Notes: generated by a model from the letters alone, not told the origin. Numbered from the stretch's first letter, positions 11,196 to 21,493 are shown. The stretch is 64,000 nucleotides of DNA from Stenotrophomonas sp. 364 (GCF_009832905.1 NZ_CP047135.1:3078001-3142000); one strand, 5' to 3'. A program made the numbers and translations.

Positions 11196-11447
11196 ATGCG
11201 CGTCTTCCTGCAGCACCACCCCGGCGGCACTGAACCGGCCCGCTACCTGCAGCTGACCCTGCAGCCGGACCTGTTCGGCAGTTGGGAACTGCTGCACGAA
11301 TCGGGCGTGGTGGGCGGTCGCGCGCGGTTGCGTTGCGAGGTGTTCGCGCAGGCCGAGCCGGCCCAGCGCGCCTTCGAAAAGACGCGCGATATCCACCTGC
11401 AACGTGGCTACCAGATCACCTACACCAGCGGCGTCGCGCCGCGCTGA
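11196..11447 (+). CDS. WGR-domain protein
   Basis: This is an 83-aa stand-alone WGR domain. The conserved Trp-Gly-Arg core appears in the variant form LFGSWELLHESGVVGGRARLRCE. Such domains occur in DNA-modification regulators and PARP-like proteins, where they contact nucleic acids. The function of the short bacterial form is unknown. The ATG at 11196 gives MRVFLQHHPG. It sits between aroB and hemE on the same strand. Confidence 0.78.
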   Translation: MRVFLQHHPGGTEPARYLQLTLQPDLFGSWELLHESGVVGGRARLRCEVFAQAEPAQRAFEKTRDIHLQRGYQITYTSGVAPR

Positions 11448-11510
11448 GCGCCGGCACAGCCCCGCTCTTTCACCCCGGCCCCGCGCCACCAGAGTCCAAG
11501 GAAGCGTTAC

Positions 11511-12584
11511 GTGACCAGCCCCTCCCGCCATGATCGCCTGCTGCGCGCCCTGCGCCGCGAACCGGTGGACTGCACCCCCGTCTGGCTGATGCGCCAGGCC
11601 GGCCGCTACCTGCCCGAGTACCGCGCCACCCGCGCCAAGGCCGGCAGCTTCCTGGCCATGGCCAAGAATCCCGACATCGCCTGCGAAGTGACCCTGCAGC
11701 CGCTGCGTCGCTTCGACCTGGATGCGGCGATCCTGTTCTCGGACATCCTCACCATTCCCGACGCGATGGGCCTGGAGCTGTACTTCGTCGATGGCGAAGG
11801 CCCCAAGTTCCGCCACCCTGTACGCGACACCGCCGCCATCGCCAGACTGGCCGTGCCGGACATGGAAACCGAACTGCGCTACGTCATGGACGCGGTCCGC
11901 GTGATCCGCCGCGAGCTGGACGGCAGCGTGCCGCTGATCGGCTTCTCCGGCAGCCCGTGGACGCTGGCCTGCTACATGGTGGAAGGCGGCGGCAGCAAGG
12001 ACTTCGCGCGCATCAAGGCGATGGCCCTGAACGAACCGGCCGCCCTGCACCAGCTGCTGTCGGTGGTCACCGACGCGGTCATCGCCTACCTCGCCGCCCA
12101 GCGCGCCGCCGGCGCCCAGGTACTGCAGGTGTTCGACACCTGGGGCGGCGTGCTCAGCCCCGGCATGTACCGCGAATTCTCGCTGCGCTACCTGACGCGC
12201 ATCGCCCAGGAACTCGAACGCGGCCAGGGCGAGCAGCGCACCCCGCTGATCCTGTTCGGCAAGGGCACCGGCCTGCACCTGGGCGCACTGGCCGACACCG
12301 GCGCCGACGCCCTCGGCGTGGACTGGACCCTGGACCTGTCCGACGCGCTCGCCCGCACCGGCGGCAAGGTTGCCCTGCAGGGCAACCTGGACCCCGCCAC
12401 CCTGTACGGCAACCCCGAAGCCATCGAACGCGCCGCCCGCCGCGTGCTCGACAGCTACGCCGACGGCAACGGCGGCTCCCGCGAAGGCCACGTGTTCAAC
12501 CTCGGACACGGCATGTCCCCCGACATGAACCCCGACCACGTGGGCGTGCTGGTCGAGGCCGTGCACCGCTTGAGCAAGCGCTGA
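11511..12584 (+). CDS. hemE: Uroporphyrinogen decarboxylase
   Basis: A 357-aa enzyme removes four acetate carboxyls from uroporphyrinogen III to give coproporphyrinogen III in heme synthesis. Both family signatures are present: [15 protein letters not shown] near residues 23-37 and [19 protein letters not shown] near 144. The substrate-binding DTWGG and the C-terminal NLGHGM are also seen. The start is GTG 11511, supported by an AAGGAAG ribosome site. Length is normal. Confidence 0.96.
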   Translation: MTSPSRHDRLLRALRREPVDCTPVWLMRQAGRYLPEYRATRAKAGSFLAMAKNPDIACEVTLQPLRRFDLDAAILFSDILTIPDAMGLELYFVDGEGPKFRHPVRDTAAIARLAVPDMETELRYVMDAVRVIRRELDGSVPLIGFSGSPWTLACYMVEGGGSKDFARIKAMALNEPAALHQLLSVVTDAVIAYLAAQRAAGAQVLQVFDTWGGVLSPGMYREFSLRYLTRIAQELERGQGEQRTPLILFGKGTGLHLGALADTGADALGVDWTLDLSDALARTGGKVALQGNLDPATLYGNPEAIERAARRVLDSYADGNGGSREGHVFNLGHGMSPDMNPDHVGVLVEAVHRLSKR

Positions 12585-12602
12585 TCCATCGGCGCGGAGG
12601 GC

Positions 12603-12886
12603 AGCCGACCAACGGTCGGCTCTACCCCCCAAGCACCCCGCAACCGGCAGCCCCCATGCGCCGCGACCGGTAGAGCCACCCCACGGGTGGCTGCACGCAG
12701 GCGACGCCGAGCACGGGTAAAGCAAGCGCCGATTGATCGGCACGAACGGCAGCCGACCAACGGTCGGCTCTACCGCCCAAGCACCCCGCAACCGGCAGCC
12801 CGCATGCGCCGCAACCGGTAGAGCCATCCCATGGGTGGCTGCACGCAACCCCAGAACATCGTCAGCCACGCATGGCGTGGCTCTAC
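12603..12886. repeat. Five SMAG/GTAG hairpin repeats
   Basis: Five 23-nt elements occur in alternating orientation: 12603-12625 (-), 12670-12692 (+), 12751-12773 (-), 12818-12840 (+) and 12864-12886 (-). Two have the AGCCGACC/GGTCGGCT stem and three have stems of the AGCCACC/GGTGGCT type. The first four are embedded in two ~148-bp units that look like a duplication (both contain AAGCACCCCGCAACCGGCAG). Confidence 0.9.
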
Positions 12887-12918
12887 CGCTGTTGCCATGC
12901 GCACCGACACCGTGTCGG

Positions 12919-13025
12919 GGGCTGGCGTGGGTAGGTTGGCGGGACCGTTGGGCGCCATGGATGGCGCCCACGAGCCTCCAAGGATGGATGTACGGCGTGT
13001 CCCGCCAACCTACCCACGCCAGCCC
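12919..13025 (+). repeat. Long palindrome copy A with conserved core
   Basis: A perfect 27-bp inverted repeat (12919-12945 with 12999-13025; inner end GTCCCGCCAACC) encloses a 53-nt core. The core itself contains the hairpins GGGCGCCAT/ATGGCGCCC (12950-12969) and TCCA/TGGA. Three related elements occur at 40977-41083, 41296-41472 and 43847-43927. Confidence 0.85.
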
Positions 13026-13180
13026 AGCCAGGTCACCACCACATCAACAGCTTCGGCTCTGGCTCCAGCTCTGCTTCCACTCGGCAAAGAACTTTGCCCA
13101 TCCAGTCCACAACCGCATCTTGACCACACCCTGATCCCACATCGGCGATCATGTGCGCCTCGTTGATGAAGGCACCCACG
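13026..13180. other. Non-coding tail after palindrome A
   Basis: This stretch holds a degenerate hexamer tract of GGCTCT/GGCTCC/AGCTCT type (about 13049-13078) and a small perfect palindrome GGCAAAG-AA-CTTTGCC (13083-13098). The leader of the transporter gene follows. No other coding signal is seen. Confidence 0.55.
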
Positions 13181-14584
13181 ATGACGACCAGCAGCTACGC
13201 CTCGATCCGGCCCCTGTTGTGGCTCGTATCGCTGGCGATCTTCATGCAGATGCTGGACTCCACCATCGTCAACACCGCTCTCCCCGCCATGGCCCGCAGC
13301 CTCGGCGAAAGCCCCCTGCAGATGCAGTCGGTCGTCTTCAGCTACGCCCTCGCCGTCGCCACCTTCATCCCCGCCTCCGGCTGGATCGCCGACCGCTTCG
13401 GCACCCGGCGCACCTTCCTCGTCGCCATCATCCTGTTCACCCTAGGCTCGCTCGCCTGCGCCCTCGCCCAGACCCTCCACCAGCTCGTCGGCGCCCGCGT
13501 CCTGCAGGGCATCGGGGGCGCCATGCTGCTCCCCGTCGGCCGCCTCGCCGTCATGCGCTCGGTCTCCCGCGAAGAATTCCTCCGCGCCATGAGCTTCATC
13601 GCCATCCCCGCCCTCATCGGCCCCCTCATCGGCCCCACCCTCGGTGGCTGGCTCGTCGAAGTCGCCTCCTGGCACTGGGTCTTCCTGATCAACCTGCCCA
13701 TCGGCGTCATCGGCTACATCGCCGCCATGAAGGTCATGCCCGACCACTACGCCGAACACCGCACCCGCTTCGACATCGCCGGCTACCTCATGCTCGCCTT
13801 CGGCATGGTGGTCCTGTCGCTTGCCCTCGATGGCATCTCCGGCATGGCCACCCCGCACGCCCTGGTCATGCTCATGACCGTAGCCGGCCTAGCCGCCCTG
13901 GTCGGCTACTGGCTGCACGCCGCCAATTCCACCGCCCCGCTGTTCTCGCTGGCCTTGTTCCACGTACCCAGCTACCGCATCGGCATCCTCGGCAACCTGT
14001 TCTCGCGCATCGGCAGCAGTGCCATGCCCCTGCTCATCCCGCTGCTGCTCCAGGTCGGCATGGGCATGAGCCCCATGAATGCCGGCCTGCTCATGATCCC
14101 GGTCGCCGCCGCCGGCATGGTCTCCAAACGCTACGCCGTCAAACTGGTTGAACGCTTCGGCTACCGCCGCGTGCTCATGGTCAACACCGTGCTGGTCGGC
14201 CTGGCCATGGCCAGCTTCATCTTCATGACCCCCGGCCAGCCGCTGTGGGTACGCGTCGTCCAGCTGGCCCTGTTCGGCGCGGTCAACTCGCTGCAGTTCA
14301 CCGTCATGAACACCGTCACCCTGCGCGACCTGGATCGCGACTTCGCCAGCGCCGGCAACAGCTTGCTGTCGATGGTGATGATGCTCGCCACCGGCTTCGG
14401 CGCCGCCGCCGCCGGCAGCCTGCTGGCCGCCTTCGCGCATCTTGACCAACTGCACGGTGCCACCGCCGCCCTGCACGCCACCTTCGTCTGCGTCGGCGCC
14501 ATCACCCTGACCTCCACGCTCATCTTCTGGCAGCTGCCCGATACCCGCCCGTCCCCACGGGATGTGGAGGAGGTCGCCGAATAG
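13181..14584 (+). CDS. mdtD: MdtD-like MFS exporter (DHA2 family)
   Basis: A 467-aa inner-membrane drug:proton antiporter of the 14-helix DHA2 type. Family motifs are LDSTIVNTALPAMARSLGESPLQMQ in helix 1, the motif-A-like GWIADRFGTRR, and GARVLQGIGGAMLLPVGRL (motif C region). The resemblance to E. coli MdtD runs along the whole chain, including MNTVTLRDL and ASAGNSLLSM. ATG 13181 is chosen because GAAGG lies 8 bp upstream; ATG 13151 and 13166 are alternatives. Unlike E. coli there is no mdtABC-baeSR neighbour. The stop codon lies in a hairpin. Confidence 0.85.
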   Translation: MTTSSYASIRPLLWLVSLAIFMQMLDSTIVNTALPAMARSLGESPLQMQSVVFSYALAVATFIPASGWIADRFGTRRTFLVAIILFTLGSLACALAQTLHQLVGARVLQGIGGAMLLPVGRLAVMRSVSREEFLRAMSFIAIPALIGPLIGPTLGGWLVEVASWHWVFLINLPIGVIGYIAAMKVMPDHYAEHRTRFDIAGYLMLAFGMVVLSLALDGISGMATPHALVMLMTVAGLAALVGYWLHAANSTAPLFSLALFHVPSYRIGILGNLFSRIGSSAMPLLIPLLLQVGMGMSPMNAGLLMIPVAAAGMVSKRYAVKLVERFGYRRVLMVNTVLVGLAMASFIFMTPGQPLWVRVVQLALFGAVNSLQFTVMNTVTLRDLDRDFASAGNSLLSMVMMLATGFGAAAAGSLLAAFAHLDQLHGATAALHATFVCVGAITLTSTLIFWQLPDTRPSPRDVEEVAE

Positions 14585-14650
14585 GCGACCTCGAGTTGTC
14601 ATCGGACCCTTGGTCCGATGACAACCCAGCGCACCCACGGTGCGCTCTAC
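14570..14650. terminator. Bidirectional hairpin cluster between convergent genes
   Basis: Three stems stand in a row: GAGGTCGCC/GGCGACCTC (14570-14592), whose loop and right arm contain the TAG stop of the exporter; a perfect 14-bp stem (14595-14608 with 14612-14625); and a SMAG repeat (14628-14650). The SMAG's GTAG head supplies the TAG stop of the opposing sensor gene at 14647. None has a T-run, so termination is inferred from position. Confidence 0.6.
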
Positions 14651-17600
14651 CCGCGGGGGTGCCGCAATGCCCGCGCGATCGCCTCCACCAGCAGGTCACC
14701 GGTTACCGGCTTGCGCAGGAACCCGCTGAAACCGGCCTCCTGCACCTGCTGTTCAATACCCGGATCGGTACGCGCCGTCACCGCGATCATCGGCATCTCA
14801 TAGCCCTGGTTGCGCAGGTGCCCGGCCAACTCGATGCCGCCCAGGCCCGGCAGGTCCAGGTCCAGCAGCGCCACGTCGAACGGGGTCCCGCTCACCTCGC
14901 GCAGCGCCGCCAGCGCATGTTCGGCATGCACCATGTCGTGCCCGCGCGCACTCAGCAGGCCGATGATCACGCTGGCCACCGTGGCGTCGTCTTCCACCAG
15001 CAGGATGCGCAGTGGCGGCAGGCGCAGGCTCTCGCTGCCCGGTTCGCCGCCAGACGGCAGCGCGGCGATGTGGAGCGGCAACGGCAGGCTCACGTTGAAG
15101 CGCGTGCCCACGCCCAGCTGGCTCTCCACCCCGATCTGGCCCTGCATGGCCAACGCCAGCTCCCGGCAGATCGCCAGACCCAGCCCACTGCCGCCATATT
15201 GCGCCGCCGTGCGCGCCCCGTCGGCTTGTTCGAAGCGACGGAACAGGCGCTGCTGCTGGTCGCTGCTGATGCCCGGGCCGGTGTCGGACACCTCGAAATG
15301 CAGGCCGCGTTCGGACGATAGCGTGGTCGCCTTCAGGCGCACTTCGCCGTGCGTGGTGAACTTCACCGCGTTGCCCAGCAGGTTGAGCAGGATCTGCCGC
15401 ACGCGCACGGCATCGCCCACGCTGGCCAGACCGGCAGGCAGCTGGTTGTCCACCACGAACCGCACGTGCTTCTGCTCGGCAAGCGCGGCCATCAGCGTGC
15501 ACACATCGCTGACCACGTTGTGGACGTCGAACGGCTGCGACTGCAACTGCAACCGTCCGGACTCGATGCGCGCCAGATCCAGTGCGTCGTTCACAAGATG
15601 CAGCAGGTGCTCGCCGGCATGCCGGATGGACGCGGTCCAGCTGCGCTGCTGCGGGTCCAGCGACGAGCCCAGCAGCAATTCGCTCATGCCCAGCACGCCG
15701 GTCATCGGCGTGCGTACTTCGTGGCCCAGGTTGGCCAGGAAGCGGGTCTTGGCCGCCGATGCCTGCTCGGCCAGCTCCTGTTTCTGCAGGGCCAGCTGGT
15801 AGGCATGCCGACGCTGCAACCGGCGCCGGTACAACCAGGCAATCAGGCTCATCAACAGCAGCGTCATCGAGGTCAGCACCAGCAGCCCGGACATGCTCCG
15901 CCACCACGGCGGCATCACCCGGAATTCCAGCGACTGCACCCGCGACCACACCTGGTCGGCCGAACGCGCCTGCACTTCCAGCCGGTAGCGGCCCGGCGGC
16001 AACCGCGAGAACACGCGTTCGCCCGCAGGCCCCACTTCCACCCAGTCCGGGTCGTAACCGGCCAGCCGGTAGCGGTAGCTGTTGGACGACGAATCGGCGA
16101 ACGACAGCAGACGCGCCACGATGCGCAGGTCACGATCGGCGTCGGCCACCTCCAGCGGGGTCAGGTGGGTCAGGTCGGCGACACGGTCACCGCGGCGCAC
16201 CTCGACCCGCTCGATCACCAGCGGCGCGCGCCGGTTGGAGGGCCGCACCTGGCGTGGGTCGAACACCACCACGCCCGCCGGCGTGCCGCCGACGATGCGG
16301 CCGCTGGCGGTGCGGCTCAGCGTGCTGCGGCGGAACTCCTGGCTGGGCAGTCCATCGTGCACCCCATACAGGCGCACATTGCCCATCTGCGGGTCGACGC
16401 GGATCAGGCCGCGTGCGCTGGCGGCCCAGACCACGCCCTGCGCATCGACCACCAGCCCAGTCGCCGACACTTCCGGATAGCCCGCACCGCCGCCGATGAC
16501 GGCCTGCAACAACAGCCGCCCGCCCTGCCACCGGTACTGGCTGAGCCGCCCTTCCTCGGACAGCCACAGGCTGCCGTCGTCACCGCGCGCCAGTGCGTGG
16601 ATCGCCGCCGAAGGCCCACCGGCCACCGGCTCGAACCGCGAGCGGCCCGGCATCCATTGCAGCAGCCCCTGGTTGGTCGCCACCCATAGCGTGTCGTCCG
16701 GTCCGCACAGCAGGTCCAGGGTCAACTGGCCCGCCGCGAGCCCTGCATGGCCGGCGGGCACGCGGTGCAGCACGCGACCGTCCAGGTCGCGCTGCTGCAA
16801 CCCGGTGGACGCGGCACTCCACAGGCGTTGGCCATCGCAGACCGCCAACGATTCCAGCTGGCCCTCCATCGCCGCGTCAACCGCGGCATCGTGGCCCCAC
16901 CGTCGGATCGCTCCATCCCGCGGGTCATAGCGCAGCAAGGCCGACATCGAGCCGATCCAGACCTGACCACGGGGGTCCTCCTGCACCGATTGCAGCCACT
17001 GCGTGCCATCCACGCCGGTCCGGTGCTGGGTCACCCGGCCGCTGACCGGGTCGAACTTGTCCAGCGCCCCGTGCGTTCCCACCGCCCACACTTCGCCATC
17101 GGCGGCGGCGGACATGCCCAGCACGTAGCCATTGCGCAGTGACGCCGGATCATCCTCCAGGCGCGACAGCACCGAGAACTGCCACCACCGCGGCAACAGG
17201 TGCCACAACCCGCCATTGACGCTGGCCAGCCAGATCCCGCCTTCGCGGTCTTCATAGGCGCCGGTCCAGTTCGGGCGTACCTGGCCACGTGCCACCGCGC
17301 TGTACAACGGCACCTGCTGGAACTGGTTGTCGTAGGCGCGCCCCAGCCCGGAACGGGTATCCAGCCAATAGCCGCCCTGCTCATCGCGCAGCATCATGCC
17401 CAGCACCTGATCGCCGGCGGACACCTTCCACGGTGCCGGTTCGAAGCGCCCATCCGGTCGACGGACCAGCACGCCGGTATTGGTGCCGATCCACAGGCTG
17501 CCATCGATCTCGGCGGTCAGGCCGTTGATCACCTGCGCCGGCACGTCGCGGCTGGGCACCCGTTCGAAATCCGTGCCGGTCCAGCGTGCCAGGCCCGCCT

Positions 17601-18201
17601 GCGTGCCGACCCACAGGCTGCCGTCACGGGTGGTGGCCAGGTGGGTCACCGACGCGGCCGGCAGGCTGCGCGGGTTGCCGCGCTCGGGCATGAAGCGGGT
17701 CACCTTGCCGTCACGGTCCAGCCGGTGCAGGCCCCCTTCGTAAGTCCCGAACCACACGGTGCCATCGGCGGTCGAGGTGATCGACCAGATCGTGTTGCTG
17801 CCGATCTGCGGATGGCTGGCACGGTCGAAGAAGCGCAACTCACGGCGATCGGCCGACATCATCGCCAGGCCGGCATTCTCGGTGCCGATCCACAGCTGGT
17901 TGCGCGCATCCACGTGCACGCTCCAGACGTGGTTGTCGCGCAGACCGTCCTCGGCGCGCCAGACGCGGTAGTTGCGTCCGTCGTAGCGGGCCAGCCCGTC
18001 GTTGGTGGCGATCCACAGGTAGCCATAGCCATCTTCGGCCATGCGGTTGACCGTGTTGGACGGCAAGCCATCGAACACCGTCAGCTGGCGTGGCGTAGGT
18101 GGCACGGGCTGGGCCTGGCCGACGGTCGGCCACAGCCATGCGATCCCGATCAGGAGCAGCCAACGCAATGACACCACTGGTGGATCTCCCCCATCGTCCA
18201 T
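14647..18201 (-). CDS. Hybrid sensor kinase 1 (propeller/Y_Y_Y/HK/receiver), intact
   Basis: An 1184-aa protein with an N-terminal signal-type helix (LLLIGIAWLWPTVG). About 13 Reg_prop beta-propeller blades follow (GYLWIATNDGLARYDG is typical), then a Y_Y_Y domain and a membrane helix (LLVLTSMTLLLMSLIAWL). The cytoplasmic part has HisKA with His827 ([13 protein letters not shown]), an ATPase with NLLGNAVKFT, DTGPGI and GGSGLGLA, and a receiver with Asp1114 (LLDLDLPG) and FLRKP. All catalytic residues are present. No Hpt or DNA-binding domain is attached. A GTG start near 18175 with a GGGGGAG site is an alternative. It is the last of four tandem paralogues. Confidence 0.88.
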   Translation of the reverse strand: MDDGGDPPVVSLRWLLLIGIAWLWPTVGQAQPVPPTPRQLTVFDGLPSNTVNRMAEDGYGYLWIATNDGLARYDGRNYRVWRAEDGLRDNHVWSVHVDARNQLWIGTENAGLAMMSADRRELRFFDRASHPQIGSNTIWSITSTADGTVWFGTYEGGLHRLDRDGKVTRFMPERGNPRSLPAASVTHLATTRDGSLWVGTQAGLARWTGTDFERVPSRDVPAQVINGLTAEIDGSLWIGTNTGVLVRRPDGRFEPAPWKVSAGDQVLGMMLRDEQGGYWLDTRSGLGRAYDNQFQQVPLYSAVARGQVRPNWTGAYEDREGGIWLASVNGGLWHLLPRWWQFSVLSRLEDDPASLRNGYVLGMSAAADGEVWAVGTHGALDKFDPVSGRVTQHRTGVDGTQWLQSVQEDPRGQVWIGSMSALLRYDPRDGAIRRWGHDAAVDAAMEGQLESLAVCDGQRLWSAASTGLQQRDLDGRVLHRVPAGHAGLAAGQLTLDLLCGPDDTLWVATNQGLLQWMPGRSRFEPVAGGPSAAIHALARGDDGSLWLSEEGRLSQYRWQGGRLLLQAVIGGGAGYPEVSATGLVVDAQGVVWAASARGLIRVDPQMGNVRLYGVHDGLPSQEFRRSTLSRTASGRIVGGTPAGVVVFDPRQVRPSNRRAPLVIERVEVRRGDRVADLTHLTPLEVADADRDLRIVARLLSFADSSSNSYRYRLAGYDPDWVEVGPAGERVFSRLPPGRYRLEVQARSADQVWSRVQSLEFRVMPPWWRSMSGLLVLTSMTLLLMSLIAWLYRRRLQRRHAYQLALQKQELAEQASAAKTRFLANLGHEVRTPMTGVLGMSELLLGSSLDPQQRSWTASIRHAGEHLLHLVNDALDLARIESGRLQLQSQPFDVHNVVSDVCTLMAALAEQKHVRFVVDNQLPAGLASVGDAVRVRQILLNLLGNAVKFTTHGEVRLKATTLSSERGLHFEVSDTGPGISSDQQQRLFRRFEQADGARTAAQYGGSGLGLAICRELALAMQGQIGVESQLGVGTRFNVSLPLPLHIAALPSGGEPGSESLRLPPLRILLVEDDATVASVIIGLLSARGHDMVHAEHALAALREVSGTPFDVALLDLDLPGLGGIELAGHLRNQGYEMPMIAVTARTDPGIEQQVQEAGFSGFLRKPVTGDLLVEAIARALRHPRG

Positions 18202-18280
18202 GGATGCATCCCAGGGGGCTATGCGCGCGCGATGCTGCCGGCGCGCCGATCCCGGGCCTGTCCGCATGGTAAACGGTTCG

Positions 18281-21200
18281 CTACGCGGCGACGATCCGCC
18301 CAGGCCGCCGCGCGGCGCGCACCGCCGCCAGCAGCTGCTCGCCGCCGGCCGGCTTGTGCAGCCAGCCTGCCGCACCCGCCGCCGCCGACCGTTCTGCAAG
18401 GTCGGGGTCGCGGCGCGCCGTGAGGACCACCACCGGCACCGGGCAGCCCTGTGCGCCCAGCATGTCCAGCAGCTGCCACCCGTCCACGCCGGGCAGGTCC
18501 AGGTCCAGCAGCACCACGTCGAACCGTGCCACCGCCAGCTCGCCCAACGCGGCCAGTGCGTGCGGCGCGGTGACCACCTGTGCGCCGCCGGCCGCCAGCA
18601 GGCCGGCGTGCACATCGGCCACCAGCGGTTCGTCTTCCACCAGCAGCACCCGCTCGCCGTGGCGTACCCCCGCGCTGTCCATGGCCACGCCGGAAGGTGC
18701 CGGCGCGCAGGTGGGGCATGCTTTGCCCGTGGCCATCGGCAGGCTCAGCAGCACCCTCCCACCCGAGCCGCCCCGCGCGCAGACCAGCCGAACCCGCCCC
18801 CCCAGCGCGCGCGCGCCGGCTCGGGCGAACTCCAGCGCATCACCGGACAGGATCCCGGACGGCAGCGGGGTTGCGCGCGCGGCGAACGCATCGATATCCA
18901 CCAGCACGCCACTGCGCCCGGGCAACCAGCTGGCACGGAACGACATCCTGCACGCGCCCAGCGTCTGCACCATGACATCCACTATTCGCTGCAGCACCTG
19001 CTGCACGCGCTCGGGATCGGTATGCACGCGCGCTGCACCGGGCAGGTCCACGCATGCCGCCAGGCTGCTGCCCTGCGCGCACAGGTCCAGCTGCGCGCTC
19101 TGCCGCCAGCGCTGCAGCAACGCGGGCAATTCAACCTCGCGGCACTGCAGTGGCAACCGGCCCGCATCCATGCGGGCGTCATCCAGTGCCTGGTTGACGA
19201 TAGCCAGCAACTGCCGACCACCGCGATCGATCCGTTGCAGCCGACGCCGTTGCTGCGCATCCAGCGGCGAGGCCAGCAGCAGTTCGGTCATCCCCAGTAC
19301 GCCTGTCAACGGCGTACGCACTTCGTGCCCGAACGTGGCCAGGTAGTGCGCCTTGGCCTGCGCCGACTGCTGTGCCCATGCGTGCCGCTGCGCCGTGGCG
19401 CGGCGCGCGCGTGACCGCGACAAGCTGCGCCCGCCCAGCCAGGCCAGAATCCCCAGCACCCCGACTACGCTGGCGGCGTGCGCAACGGACGGCTGCCCGT
19501 ACTGCCAGCCATCGGGCTGTACGTCCAATACCAAGGTGTGCGCCGCCGACCAGCATCCCTCGCCGCTACGCTCCTGGTACTCCAGCACATGGCGACCGGG
19601 TGCCAGCTTCGGAAAATCCACCGTGCCACGGCTGCGGGTGCGGTGCCATCCACGTGCGCCATCGCGCAGCCGAAAACGATACTGCTGGTCCGGGTCGAGC
19701 TGGGCGGACAGGACCCTGGCGGTGATCTGGATGTCACGATCCTCTGCCCGCAGCTGCAGCGACGCCGCCGGTGGCAGCGTGAGCAGGCGCTGGTCCCGGC
19801 GTACCTGCACCCGTTCGATCACCAGCGCCGACGGCGTGGCCGGGCGCGCCAGAAGCGCAGGGTCGAACGCGATCGCGCCGTCGGCGTCGATGGCCAGCAT
19901 CTGCCGCCCCTGCGCCTGCAGGCGTGCCTTCAGCAGGGGGGCCGGGATGCCGTCATCGCGCGTGAACACGCGGAGCTCATTCCAGGGAGGTGCAACCCGC
20001 AGCAGGCCATGGCTGGAAACGCCCCACAGCACGCCATCGGCGTCGGTGGCCATTGCATGCACCGCCTGTGCCGGCACGCCATCGCGCTCATCCAGACGTA
20101 GGCTGCGCAGCAGGCGCCCGTCGTGCCATTGGTAGCGATGAAGTGCGCCCGTGCTGGCCACCCACAGGTGCCCATCGGCGGCAACGTGCAACGCAGTGAT
20201 TGCCGTGGGTGCACCGGCGACAGGTTGCAGCTGCGCGCCGCTCCAGCGCATCAACCCCTCGCGGCTGCCCAGCCAGACGCCGCCGTCGCTTGCACAATGC
20301 AGCGACACGGGCCCGTGCAGCGGTGCCTGCCCGGCCCCCTGCAGCGGCCAGCGCACCTGCCGACGCCGCGCCGGTCCGCGGCCCTCCAGCATGCCGGCGT
20401 GGAGGCGCCAGTAGCGGGCGTCGTTGCAGGCCAGCTCCTCGCTTGTCCGCGCCGACGCGGGCAGAAAACCGTCCAGCCCCACCTGCCCTGCGGGCGCCTG
20501 CCGTCGCGTGAACTGTGACCATCGCGGTGGCAGGCGCCACAGCCCCAGATGGCTTCCCAGCAGCCACGCGCCGCCATTCCGATCTTCAAAGGCGCCCCGC
20601 AGGCTCGGGGGCGCACCGCGTCCGGCCATGGCGAACGACACGGGGGTTGCAGCGCCGCCATCCACGGGCTGGTGCCAGATCCGACCGGGTTCGGCCAGCC
20701 AGTGCGCGCCATCGCCACCGATACCCAACAGGCGACGCTGGGCAGGGACGGGGGCGGCCTGCAACGCGGTGCACGCGGTGCCACGCCACTGGCCCAGGGC
20801 CGTGCTTGCCCACACCACGCCTGCGCTGTCCTGGTGCAATCCAAGGACCGCCGCGTGCGCCACGCGTGGATCGGGCGGGCGATGGAAGCGCCCGGCCTGC
20901 CAACAGGCCAATCCCTGCGATGTGCCTATCCAGAGCACACCACGATCATCGACCACCAAATGCCCGACATCTCCGGCCGGCACGCCGTCATCGCGCAGCG
21001 TCGGCAGGAACTGCCGGAGACGCTGCTGACGGTCCAGCCGAAACAGCCCGGCGCCACGGGTACCGAACCACACCCCGCCTTCTGCGTCAGGCAGCACCGC
21101 GCTGATCGGCACCCCGGCCAGGGCCGGGTGGCCGGCGCCACCAAACCCGTCGATCCGGCTGCGGTCGGCCGACATCCGCATCAGCGTGCCGTAACCGGTT

Positions 21201-21493
21201 CCCATCCAGAGCTGGTCCTGGGCGTCCACGGCCAGGCTGGGCAACACGTTGTCGGCCAATCCCTGCTCGCGGCGCCAGAGGCGGAACTGGCGCCCGTCGA
21301 AACGCGCCAGCCCGTCGTCGGTGGCAAACCACAGATATCCCTGCCGATCCTGGACAACCTGGTGCACGGCATTGGAAGGCAGGCCATCGGCCGTCGTCAC
21401 ACGGGCGGCCTCGGGCACGCGCGACGCCGCTGCCGAGGCGATCGATGCCAGCAGCAACAGTGCCAGGGTCCGCCATGCCAACCGGCGCATCAT
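18281..21493 (-). CDS. Hybrid sensor 2: keeps His, degenerate ATPase domain
   Basis: A 1070-aa paralogue with signal peptide (MMRRLAWRTLALLLLASIASAAA), propeller blades ([16 protein letters not shown]), a Y_Y_Y-like domain and a membrane helix. The HisKA box is intact with His723 (GHEVRTPLTGVLGMTELLL), and so is the receiver (LLVEDEPLV; Asp997 in LLDLDLPG; Lys in LHKP). The ATPase domain has lost its motifs: the N-box reads LQRIVDVMVQTLG with no Asn, the DTGPG box reads VDIDAFAARA, and no GxGxGL loop is found. It cannot be expected to bind ATP. Its ATG overlaps the TGA of the upstream paralogue (ATGATGA at 21490-21493 region), so the two are translationally coupled. Confidence 0.85.
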   Translation of the reverse strand: MMRRLAWRTLALLLLASIASAAASRVPEAARVTTADGLPSNAVHQVVQDRQGYLWFATDDGLARFDGRQFRLWRREQGLADNVLPSLAVDAQDQLWMGTGYGTLMRMSADRSRIDGFGGAGHPALAGVPISAVLPDAEGGVWFGTRGAGLFRLDRQQRLRQFLPTLRDDGVPAGDVGHLVVDDRGVLWIGTSQGLACWQAGRFHRPPDPRVAHAAVLGLHQDSAGVVWASTALGQWRGTACTALQAAPVPAQRRLLGIGGDGAHWLAEPGRIWHQPVDGGAATPVSFAMAGRGAPPSLRGAFEDRNGGAWLLGSHLGLWRLPPRWSQFTRRQAPAGQVGLDGFLPASARTSEELACNDARYWRLHAGMLEGRGPARRRQVRWPLQGAGQAPLHGPVSLHCASDGGVWLGSREGLMRWSGAQLQPVAGAPTAITALHVAADGHLWVASTGALHRYQWHDGRLLRSLRLDERDGVPAQAVHAMATDADGVLWGVSSHGLLRVAPPWNELRVFTRDDGIPAPLLKARLQAQGRQMLAIDADGAIAFDPALLARPATPSALVIERVQVRRDQRLLTLPPAASLQLRAEDRDIQITARVLSAQLDPDQQYRFRLRDGARGWHRTRSRGTVDFPKLAPGRHVLEYQERSGEGCWSAAHTLVLDVQPDGWQYGQPSVAHAASVVGVLGILAWLGGRSLSRSRARRATAQRHAWAQQSAQAKAHYLATFGHEVRTPLTGVLGMTELLLASPLDAQQRRRLQRIDRGGRQLLAIVNQALDDARMDAGRLPLQCREVELPALLQRWRQSAQLDLCAQGSSLAACVDLPGAARVHTDPERVQQVLQRIVDVMVQTLGACRMSFRASWLPGRSGVLVDIDAFAARATPLPSGILSGDALEFARAGARALGGRVRLVCARGGSGGRVLLSLPMATGKACPTCAPAPSGVAMDSAGVRHGERVLLVEDEPLVADVHAGLLAAGGAQVVTAPHALAALGELAVARFDVVLLDLDLPGVDGWQLLDMLGAQGCPVPVVVLTARRDPDLAERSAAAGAAGWLHKPAGGEQLLAAVRAARRPGRIVAA

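Noticed and set aside
12585..13150. Small genes in the repeat-rich gap after hemE
   Set aside because: All open frames here translate hairpin repeats and palindrome arms; none has a ribosome site or a plausible domain.
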